From: an uncultured Lachnospiraceae bacterium
Lineage (GTDB): Bacteria; Bacillota; Clostridia; Lachnospirales; Lachnospiraceae
Length of the DNA stretch: 5,890 bases
Assembly: GCA_910580005.1 (NCBI GenBank)
Contig: CAJTXH010000143.1
Location: 1-5,890 of the forward strand
Direction of reading: 5' to 3'
The position numbers were made by a program, and so were the translations under genes. Of this stretch, positions 1 through 5,382 are shown piece by piece (positions within the stretch are counted from its first letter, which is position 1; each line of letters opens with the position of its first letter). The notes under the pieces were generated by a model. The model was not told where the DNA came from, ran no database searches, and saw only the letters and a list, made by a program, of their open reading frames with translations.

Positions 1-1008
1 GTCAAAACGTCCCGGACGCAAAAGCGCCTTATCTAGTACTTCTGGCCTGTTAGTTGCACCAAGTATTACAAGGCCTTTTGAACTGTCAAAACCATCCATC
101 TCTGACAATAACTGGTTAAGTGTCTGTTCGCGTTCATCATTGCCCCCGCCATACTGTGTATCACGGCTTTTACCAACTGCATCAATTTCATCTATAAAAA
201 TAATACATGGGGCCATTGCCTGTGCCTGCTTAAACAAATCCCTTACCCTTGATGCACCGACGCCTACAAACATCTCAACAAAATCTGAACCTGACAGTGA
301 GAAAAATGGCACCCCTGCTTCACCAGCAACGGCTTTTGCAAGCAAGGTCTTGCCAGTTCCAGGAGGTCCTACAAGAAGAGCGCCCTTCGGAAGCCTTGCA
401 CCTATATCTGAATATTTCTTTGGGTTATGCAGGAAATCCACAAGCTCAGTAAGGGACTCCATAGCCTCCTCCTGTCCTGCTACATTTTTAAATGTAACAC
501 CTGTTTCTTTTTGCACATACATCTTGGCAGTGCTCTTTCCTACTCCCATAACCCCTCCTGAACCTTTGGACATCATGCGGAATATAAAAAACAGCCCTCC
601 CCATAAAAGCAGTATGGGTATCAGTGTTGTTACTACCATATATAATATACTTGATGAACCGCTTGGTATTTCCTTTGAAAACTTGACACCTGCACTGCTT
701 AACCTTTCCACAAGGTTATAATCCATTGAAATAATGCCTGTATAATAAGTAATCTCATAAAGGGTGCTGCCCTGTGATACAGGAATTATTTCTAATTTAT
801 CAGAAGAAAGCACTACTTCTTTAACCTGGCCATCTCCAAGCATCTTTATAAACTGGTCATATGTTATTTCCTTATTAGATGCCTTCTCTACCTGGTTGTT
901 CATAAATGAAAATACCAGGAACATTCCAAGAGCTGCCACAAGACATATAATTATGCTTCTTTTGTTCTGGCTTTTCTTAGGGTCCTGCCTGTTATTATTA
1001 TTTTCCAA
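1..1008 (-). CDS. ftsH: ATP-dependent zinc metalloprotease FtsH, N-terminal part (3' end outside window)
   Basis: FtsH is a hexameric, membrane-anchored AAA+ protease that extracts and degrades misfolded membrane proteins and some cytosolic regulators. The 336 visible residues contain a short Asn-rich basic N-terminus, transmembrane segment 1 (about 19-36), an external domain of about 85 residues, and transmembrane segment 2 (about 121-144). The AAA+ core follows, with Walker A GPPGTGKT (214-221), pore-loop MFVG (246-249), Walker B IIFIDEID (269-276) and the start of the second region of homology, ATNRPEVLDKALLRPGRFD (318-336). The HExxH zinc protease domain must lie to the left and cannot be checked here. 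I chose the TTG start at 1008: it has GGAGG 7 bases upstream, and MENNNN is a typical Firmicute FtsH beginning. The in-frame ATG at 1053 lacks a ribosome site and sits inside the apparent -10 box. The gene is divergent from pyrG. Identity is essentially certain; the start is likely. Confidence 0.97.
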   Translation of the reverse strand, partial: MENNNNRQDPKKSQNKRSIIICLVAALGMFLVFSFMNNQVEKASNKEITYDQFIKMLGDGQVKEVVLSSDKLEIIPVSQGSTLYEITYYTGIISMDYNLVERLSSAGVKFSKEIPSGSSSILYMVVTTLIPILLLWGGLFFIFRMMSKGSGGVMGVGKSTAKMYVQKETGVTFKNVAGQEEAMESLTELVDFLHNPKKYSDIGARLPKGALLVGPPGTGKTLLAKAVAGEAGVPFFSLSGSDFVEMFVGVGASRVRDLFKQAQAMAPCIIFIDEIDAVGKSRDTQYGGGNDEREQTLNQLLSEMDGFDSSKGLVILGATNRPEVLDKALLRPGRFD

Positions 1009-1015
1009 AATTACG

Positions 1016-1020
1016 CCTCC
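1016..1020 (-). promoter_or_regulatory. Ribosome binding site of ftsH, decides the TTG start
   Basis: On the minus strand GGAGG is followed by seven bases and then TTG (1008-1006). This is optimal spacing and supports a non-ATG start. A second purine-rich stretch, AGGGGGAG, lies a few bases further upstream and may add affinity. No comparable site precedes the alternative ATG at 1053-1051. Confidence 0.8.
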
Positions 1021-1051
1021 TTTGTCTCCCCCTAAGGTGTTATACTTCCAC

Positions 1052-1080
1052 ATTATAAAGCTAGCTTGGAGATAAATCAA
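1052..1080 (-). promoter_or_regulatory. Sigma-A-type promoter of ftsH
   Basis: Read on the minus strand, TTGATT (1080-1075) and a perfect TATAAT (1057-1052) are separated by exactly 17 bases. Transcription would start near 1045, giving a leader of roughly 37 bases before the TTG start. The spacer contains the perfect 10-bp palindrome AAGCTAGCTT (1058-1067), which could be chance or a small operator. I see no CIRCE element and no CtsR tandem repeat, so classical heat-shock control is not visible. Confidence 0.7.
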
Positions 1081-1173
1081 TATATTATCATGTGAATAAT
1101 GTTTGAAATTTCTATTTTTTTAATAAAATATTGCTATAATGCCATTCTATCACGTACCTGGCAAAGAATAAAA

Positions 1174-1191
1174 GGATAATTGTATTTATCC
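1174..1191. repeat. Short inverted repeat GGATAA-N6-TTATCC
   Basis: Six-base perfect arms are separated by six bases (TTGTAT). With a one-base bulge at 1192 the pairing extends by about two more A-T pairs. It lies upstream of the pyrG promoter in the divergent spacer and has the dimensions of a dimeric regulator site. I do not recognise it as a known operator, and in AT-rich DNA it could be chance. Confidence 0.3.
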
Positions 1192-1257
1192 CTTACTGTT
1201 ATAATCCAGGCTTACATAAAAATTTATTAAATGTACAGGAATTTTTTTAAATAATGA

Positions 1258-1287
1258 TTGAACATAACCTGTCTTATGCGTTATAAT
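1258..1287 (+). promoter_or_regulatory. Sigma-A-type promoter of pyrG
   Basis: TTGAAC (1258-1263) is followed by an 18-base spacer and a perfect TATAAT (1282-1287). Transcription is expected to start near 1294, in an A-rich stretch, giving a leader of only about 40 bases. That is too short for an attenuator. The predicted start is not the GGGC needed for the CTP-sensed reiterative transcription known from Bacillus subtilis pyrG. Confidence 0.65.
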
Positions 1288-1335
1288 AAAAAAATATTGC
1301 AAAAGTAAAACCCATAATACAAGGAGGACAATTTA

Positions 1336-2979
1336 ATGGCTGTCAAATATGTGTTTGTTACTGGAGGAGTTGTATCAGGCCTTGGTAAAGGGATAACTGC
1401 CGCTTCCCTTGGAAGGTTGCTTAAAATGCGTGGCTATAGTGTCACAATGCAGAAATTCGATCCATATATAAATATTGACCCTGGCACAATGAACCCCGTA
1501 CAGCATGGCGAAGTATTTGTTACAGATGATGGTGCAGAAACTGACCTTGACCTGGGGCATTATGAACGTTTTATTGATGAAAGCCTTACTAAACAGTCAA
1601 ATGTAACTACTGGCAAAGTATACTGGTCTGTTTTGAATAAAGAAAGGCGTGGTGACTATGGCGGCGGCACAGTACAGGTAATACCACATATTACCAATGA
1701 AATTAAAAGCCGTTTTTACCGTAATGACGGATGTAAGGAAACACAAATCGCAATTATTGAAGTAGGTGGTACTGTTGGTGATATTGAAAGCCAGCCTTTC
1801 CTTGAATCAATACGCCAGTTCCAGCATGATACTGGCCATGAAAATGCTGTCCTTATACATGTTACCCTTATTCCTTATCTTCATGCATCCGGCGAGATGA
1901 AAACTAAACCTACACAGGCGAGTGTAAAAGAATTACAGGGTATGGGAATACGTCCAGATATTATTGTATGCCGTACAGAATATGAACTTGAGCAGGGACT
2001 CAGGGATAAAATCGCCCTTTTCTGCAATGTCCCGACAAAATGTGTATTACAAAACCTTGATGTTGAGACTCTTTATGAAGCACCTCTCGCAATGGAAAAG
2101 GAACACCTGGCGGATGTTGTATGCGAAAAATTAAACCTGGAATGCCCTGCACCTGATATAACAGAATGGCAGTCAATGGTTGACAATATAAAACATCTTG
2201 AAAAAGATGTTACTGTAGCACTTGTTGGTAAATATACATCACTCCATGATGCTTATATAAGCGTTGTAGAGTCACTTAAACATGGTGGGTTTGCACACAA
2301 ATGCAATGTAAATATCAAGTGGGTGCCTTCTGAAGAACTTACACCAGAAAATGTTGGCAAAATCCTGGGGGATGCCTGCGGAATCCTTGTCCCAGGCGGC
2401 TTTGGTGACCGTGGTATTGATGGCAAAATTGCAGCAATACAATATGCACGTGAAAATAATGTGCCTTTTCTTGGGCTCTGTCTTGGAATGCAGCTTGCAA
2501 TAGTTGAGTTTTCAAGACATGTGGCTGGCTTCCATGATGCACACAGCATAGAGCTTGACCCACAGACGACACATCCTGTAATCCACCTGATGCCCGAACA
2601 GGATGGAGTAGAAGATATTGGTGGTACATTAAGGCTTGGTTCTTACCCATGTGTCCTTGACAATGCTTCAAAGGCTTATTCCCTTTATGGCGTTGAAACA
2701 ATCCATGAGAGGCACAGGCACCGTTACGAAGTCAATAACTATTACCGTGATGAACTGGCAAAAAATGGTATGCTTTTCTCAGGGCTTTCACCTGACGGGC
2801 GTATTGTGGAGATGTGTGAACTTCCAGACCACCCTTGGTTTATTGCTACACAGGCACATCCTGAATTTAAATCACGCCCAAACAGGCCGCATCCCCTGTT
2901 TAAAGGATTTATAAATGCTGCGCTTGAATACCAGGGCAGGCAGCATACGCAGAATGGAGGTCTTTATGGAAAAAAATAA
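1336..2979 (+). CDS. pyrG: CTP synthase (glutamine-hydrolysing)
   Basis: PyrG makes CTP from UTP, ATP and glutamine, the last step of de novo pyrimidine nucleotide synthesis, in the cytoplasm as a tetramer. The protein has 547 residues, normal for the family (E. coli 545). The N-terminal amidoligase domain shows the P-loop SGLGKG (14-19), the Mg-binding region with Asp72 and Glu142 (IEVGGTVGD), and the UTP/CTP-contacting KTKPTQ (189-194). The C-terminal class I glutamine amidotransferase domain shows the oxyanion-hole region VPGGFGDRG (352-360), the nucleophile Cys382 in FLGLCLGMQ, and the His508-Glu510 pair in AHPEF. All catalytic residues are present, so it should be active. The ATG start follows AAGGAGG with an 8-base gap. 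The final codons overlap the next gene by 14 bases and encode that gene's ribosome site, implying co-transcription. No attenuator is seen in the leader. Confidence 0.98.
   Translation: MAVKYVFVTGGVVSGLGKGITAASLGRLLKMRGYSVTMQKFDPYINIDPGTMNPVQHGEVFVTDDGAETDLDLGHYERFIDESLTKQSNVTTGKVYWSVLNKERRGDYGGGTVQVIPHITNEIKSRFYRNDGCKETQIAIIEVGGTVGDIESQPFLESIRQFQHDTGHENAVLIHVTLIPYLHASGEMKTKPTQASVKELQGMGIRPDIIVCRTEYELEQGLRDKIALFCNVPTKCVLQNLDVETLYEAPLAMEKEHLADVVCEKLNLECPAPDITEWQSMVDNIKHLEKDVTVALVGKYTSLHDAYISVVESLKHGGFAHKCNVNIKWVPSEELTPENVGKILGDACGILVPGGFGDRGIDGKIAAIQYARENNVPFLGLCLGMQLAIVEFSRHVAGFHDAHSIELDPQTTHPVIHLMPEQDGVEDIGGTLRLGSYPCVLDNASKAYSLYGVETIHERHRHRYEVNNYYRDELAKNGMLFSGLSPDGRIVEMCELPDHPWFIATQAHPEFKSRPNRPHPLFKGFINAALEYQGRQHTQNGGLYGKK
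2956..2960 (+). promoter_or_regulatory. Ribosome binding site of the GHL10 gene, inside pyrG
   Basis: GGAGG, encoded by the Gly541-Gly542 codons of pyrG, lies 5 bases before the ATG at 2966. It supports that start over the longer in-frame alternatives at 2915 and 2954, since the ATG at 2954 overlaps this motif itself. Ribosomes terminating on pyrG at 2977-2979 would finish next to it, as expected for translational coupling. Confidence 0.75.
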
Positions 2980-4345
2980 CTATAAAATTGTTAAAAAGAA
3001 AGGTTTCTTTCTTCCAGTTTTAACTTCATTAATACTTATGTCCTGTGCTGTTTTTACACTATGTGTTTATAACCGTTCCAACAATGCAAAAGCCATAGAA
3101 GAAGCAGGCACACCAGATAATCCTGTTTCTTCTTCTGCTATTGGCAGTACAGATAATACAACTGGTACAGATAGTGGAACTGGTTCTGGCAGCTCTGGTA
3201 TTAAAATTTCAACATCTGGTGAACTGCATGGGGTGTGGATTTCATTCCTCGATTACAATGCAAAGGGATATACAAGAGCATCCTTTACCCACCAGGTAAC
3301 AGAAATGTTTGATAAATGCAAAAAAAATAACTTTAACACTGTATTTGTACATACAAGGATGTTTTCTGATGCCATGTATAATTCCAAGTATTTTCCATGG
3401 TCTAAATATTCATCTGGAAAAATTGGGAAAAGCCCTGGATTTGACCCGCTTTCAATTATGGTAACAGAAGCACATAAACGCAGTTTAAAAATTCATGCAT
3501 GGATTAACCCATACCGCATAACAAAAGACACTACAAGTAACTCAGCACTCGCCAGGTCTTCATATGCGTATAAATGGCGTAATTCAAAATCACCATCGCT
3601 CAGGCGCAATGTTTTAAATTATGGCGGCCAGCTTTATTTTAACCCATCAAAACCTTCTGTACAGAACCTTATAGTTAATGGAGTAAAAGAAATTGTTAAA
3701 AACTATGATGTTGATGGCATACACTTTGATGATTATTTTTATCCTAACCTTGGCACATCATACAGGAAAAATTTTGATGCAAAAGAATACAATACATATG
3801 CCAGAAACAGCAGGAAAAGCGGCAAGACGCCACTTAGTATAGTAGCATGGCGTCGGAATAATGTAACAAAGCTTATCAAAAATGTTTATTCATCAGTAAA
3901 AAAACTAGATAAAAACTGTATGTTTGGAATAAGCCCTGCTGGAAATATTGATAACCTTTATCTTAAAAATAATTACTATTGTGATGTTAAAAAATGGATG
4001 GGCAGTGCTGGGTATATTGATTATATCTGCCCACAAATATACTGGTCTTTTAAGCATCCATCATGCCCATTTAAAAAGACCTTAAAAACATGGACTGCTG
4101 TACCAAGACATAAAAATGTAAAACTTTACACAGGGCTTGCCGCCTACAGGGCAGGAATAAGCAGCAAAGAAGCCAGCCTTATAGGTGACAAAAGCTGGGC
4201 TAAAAGCAATACAATATTAAAACGCCAGATAAAATATTCACGGGGCACTGGCGAAGTAGATGGATTTATATTTTTTGACTATGCTGACCTTAAACGGAGT
4301 TCTGCACGCAAAGAAATTAAAAATGCTGTAAGCCTTTTTAAATAA
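2966..4345 (+). CDS. Membrane-anchored GHL10-type (family 10-like) glycoside hydrolase
   Basis: This is a predicted cell-surface glycosidase of 459 residues from the ATG at 2966. A basic N-terminus precedes a hydrophobic segment (about 14-35), read as a membrane anchor or uncleaved signal. LMSC at 24-27 resembles a lipobox, but hydrophobic sequence continues after it. A Ser/Thr/Gly-rich linker (about 52-79) leads to the TIM-barrel catalytic domain. This domain carries family hallmarks: GVWISFLDY (89-97), YFPWS (142-146), HAWINPYR (177-184), DGIHFDDYFYP (250-260), GISPAGN (321-327) and CPQIYW (355-360). The acidic pair Asp255-Asp256 is a candidate for catalysis or substrate binding. B. subtilis YngK and E. 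coli DigH (YddW), which acts on denuded peptidoglycan, belong to this broad family, so a wall-glycan substrate is plausible but not shown. The domain is rich in Lys and Arg, suiting a polyanionic wall. The start overlaps pyrG by 14 bases. The family is sure, the substrate unknown. Confidence 0.88.
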   Translation: MEKNNYKIVKKKGFFLPVLTSLILMSCAVFTLCVYNRSNNAKAIEEAGTPDNPVSSSAIGSTDNTTGTDSGTGSGSSGIKISTSGELHGVWISFLDYNAKGYTRASFTHQVTEMFDKCKKNNFNTVFVHTRMFSDAMYNSKYFPWSKYSSGKIGKSPGFDPLSIMVTEAHKRSLKIHAWINPYRITKDTTSNSALARSSYAYKWRNSKSPSLRRNVLNYGGQLYFNPSKPSVQNLIVNGVKEIVKNYDVDGIHFDDYFYPNLGTSYRKNFDAKEYNTYARNSRKSGKTPLSIVAWRRNNVTKLIKNVYSSVKKLDKNCMFGISPAGNIDNLYLKNNYYCDVKKWMGSAGYIDYICPQIYWSFKHPSCPFKKTLKTWTAVPRHKNVKLYTGLAAYRAGISSKEASLIGDKSWAKSNTILKRQIKYSRGTGEVDGFIFFDYADLKRSSARKEIKNAVSLFK

Positions 4346-4392
4346 CTTTTAAAAATAAATGGCATCTGTCACTTGAAACATACCAGCAAATA

Positions 4393-4441
4393 ATATATGG
4401 CTGTTACATTATAAAAAGTGTAACAGCCATATATATATTTT
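4393..4441. terminator. Probable bidirectional terminator between convergent genes
   Basis: A perfect 16-bp inverted repeat (arms 4393-4408 and 4419-4434, core GGCTGTTACA / TGTAACAGCC, 10-base loop) lies between the convergent GHL10 and deacetylase genes. On the plus strand the stem is followed by an AT stretch ending in TTTT (4438-4441). The minus-strand side has only a weak T tract. Position and stem strength fit a terminator for the pyrG operon, probably also serving the opposite gene, though the T tracts are modest. Confidence 0.7.
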
Positions 4442-4452
4442 AATACAAAAAT

Positions 4453-5139
4453 TTAATTCCACTTTTCAAGCAGGCACTGGGAATTAGTACCATAAAATAT
4501 ATCGTCCCTGCCACCTAGCATTTGGCATAACTTCTCTATGCGTTCCCAGTTGTTATTAACATCAAATTCATAACTATGTCCCCATATATAAAATAAAAGC
4601 TGTTCATCTTCTGCTGGTTCTGCTTCAAGAAATTTTTCTGCCAGCCTGAAAAGCATTTCATCGTCATGATGGCATGTACTTTCAAGCTTTAATGGTTTTT
4701 CTGGCATATCAAAGCTATGGGTAGTGCCAACTGTCCTGCCATATTTAAAACCTGCATTACTAAGATATCTGGTAACTTCATCATTAAAAACACCATAGGC
4801 ATATGCCATTCCAACAGGGTACTTTCCATAAAGCCTTTCAATATTTTCTGCATCTGCAATAAATTCCTGTCTGTATTCCTCCTGCCTTAAACTATCTGGT
4901 GCTATATGCCTTAAGCCATGCACAGCAATTTCATGCCCTTTATAAAGCTGGCTTAAGCCCTCCTGCTCCATGCGCTGTATATGTACACCATTTATCTCAA
5001 AACAGCTCTTATTAGACTGTATCCCTGTATTTAAGTTGAATGTTGCTTTCATGCCATAACTGTTAAAAATATCCACAAGCCTTCTGTCCTGCTCTACGCC
5101 ATCATCATAACTAAATGTAAGTGCTTTTCTGTATATCAT
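4453..5139 (-). CDS. NodB-fold polysaccharide deacetylase-like protein (CE4-like), cytoplasmic
   Basis: This protein of 228 residues is a metal-dependent deacetylase-like domain. Motif 1 is TFSYDDG (8-14), with Asp12 as expected catalytic base and Asp13 as metal ligand. Motif 2 is HGLRH (74-78), whose two His complete the metal site. Later come AYAYG (112-116), CHHDD (156-160) and WGHSYEFD (186-193), where His188 probably takes the catalytic-acid position. The pattern fits the NodB branch that includes gellan-lyase-associated domains more than classical peptidoglycan deacetylases: the usual RxPY of motif 3 is absent. There is no signal peptide or membrane segment, so a cytoplasmic sugar or small glycoconjugate is a likelier substrate than wall polymer. 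The ATG at 5139 has AGGAGG 8 bases upstream. It seems to be a single-gene unit: it converges with the GHL10 gene, and pgi upstream has its own terminator. The fold is confident, the substrate unknown. Confidence 0.85.
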   Translation of the reverse strand: MIYRKALTFSYDDGVEQDRRLVDIFNSYGMKATFNLNTGIQSNKSCFEINGVHIQRMEQEGLSQLYKGHEIAVHGLRHIAPDSLRQEEYRQEFIADAENIERLYGKYPVGMAYAYGVFNDEVTRYLSNAGFKYGRTVGTTHSFDMPEKPLKLESTCHHDDEMLFRLAEKFLEAEPAEDEQLLFYIWGHSYEFDVNNNWERIEKLCQMLGGRDDIFYGTNSQCLLEKWN

Positions 5140-5155
5140 ATATAAATCCTCCTGC

Positions 5156-5174
5156 CTGGAATACTTAATCCCAG
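5156..5174 (-). promoter_or_regulatory. Leader hairpin next to the deacetylase ribosome site
   Basis: On the minus strand CUGGGA and UUCCAG can pair (6 bp, one G-U, 7-base loop), ending two bases before the CAGGAGG ribosome site. A competing pairing of TGCCTG (5190-5185) with CAGGCA (5158-5153) would overlap the first base of that site. This could modulate translation, but both stems are short and may be chance. Confidence 0.25.
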
Positions 5175-5244
5175 ATAAAGCTATCAGGCAATGCCAAACT
5201 TGTTCCTTTATAGTCCTGGCTCCACTTTCAAGAATGAACCTTGT

Positions 5245-5275
5245 AATATGTTGTTTATTAGATATAACAGGTCAA
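5245..5275 (-). promoter_or_regulatory. Weak candidate promoter for the deacetylase gene
   Basis: On the minus strand TTGACC (5275-5270, five of six consensus bases) lies 19 bases before CATATT (5250-5245), giving a leader of about 100 bases. The spacing is long, and the -35 overlaps the T run of the pgi terminator. An alternative -10, TATAAA (5212-5207), has TTGAAA only 13 bases upstream. A promoter is expected in this spacer, but its exact position is uncertain. Confidence 0.25.
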
Positions 5276-5300
5276 AAAAGGCAATGCAATGCATTGCCTT
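5274..5300 (-). terminator. Intrinsic terminator of pgi
   Basis: Read on the minus strand, AAGGCAATGCA pairs with TGCATTGCCTT (an 11-bp inverted repeat about a single base; in practice a stem of about 10 bp with a 3-base loop) and runs straight into TTTTTT (5279-5274). It lies about 80 bases after the pgi stop codon. A smaller hairpin, CCTGGA-N5-TCCAGG (5317-5333), lies between the stop and the terminator but has no T run. Confidence 0.85.
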
Positions 5301-5382
5301 AATAAGACATACCATACCTGGAACATGTCCAGGCTGTACATCTTATCTGTCTTTTTACTTTTTATTATTTTGCCTGTATTAA

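Larger units (their letters stand above)
1009..1335. other. Divergent ftsH-pyrG intergenic control region
   Basis: This 327-base AT-rich stretch contains no convincing gene. Its two ends hold the ftsH promoter (1052-1080, minus) and the pyrG promoter (1258-1287, plus). In between are two plus-strand extended -10 matches, TGC-TATAAT (1132-1140) and TGT-TATAAT (1197-1205). Neither has a good -35 box at normal spacing, so they are only possible upstream promoters. An inverted repeat lies at 1174-1191. Near 1212-1249 an A/T-only potential stem runs into a T stretch, too weak to call a terminator. Confidence 0.7.

Noticed and set aside
140..1075. Plus-strand open frames of 193 and 103 codons (140-721, 764-1075), plus a 67-codon frame at 249-452
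   Set aside because: They run antisense to ftsH, whose minus-strand frame gives an unmistakable AAA+ protease. Their translations resemble no family I know.
1212..1249. Hairpin with T run upstream of pyrG as an attenuator
   Set aside because: The possible stems (TACAT/ATGTA or AAAAATT/AATTTTT) are almost only A-T pairs and too weak. The main promoter also lies downstream of them.
2253..2914. Open frames inside pyrG on both strands (2253-2549, 2339-2701, 2636-2914; also 1375-1560)
   Set aside because: They are shadows of the pyrG coding sequence. They lack ribosome sites and produce low-complexity or cysteine/histidine-rich peptides typical of antisense frames.
2915..2965. A longer start for the GHL10 protein (ATG at 2915 or 2954)
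   Set aside because: The ATG at 2915 lies deep in pyrG with no ribosome site, and the one at 2954 overlaps the GGAGG. The ATG at 2966 gives a typical short basic N-terminus before the hydrophobic segment.
2966..2980. The A7 run at the pyrG end as a programmed frameshift site fusing PyrG to the hydrolase
   Set aside because: The heptamer A-AAA-AAA is in phase for a -1 shift, but -1 leads to the third frame and a stop about 16 codons on, not into the hydrolase. Fusion would need a +1 shift or loss of one A. A normal ribosome site explains the second gene better.
5270..5286. GGTCAAA at 5270-5276 as a CtsR heat-shock operator
   Set aside because: CtsR sites need a second GGTCAAA after three bases; here only three of seven bases match. 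The A run is the T tract of the minus-strand terminator.
5191..5382. A 63-codon plus-strand frame in the spacer between the deacetylase and pgi
   Set aside because: It has no ribosome site before the ATG, runs antisense through the pgi terminator, and ends in the leftover T-rich 3' region of pgi. The peptide is not recognisable.
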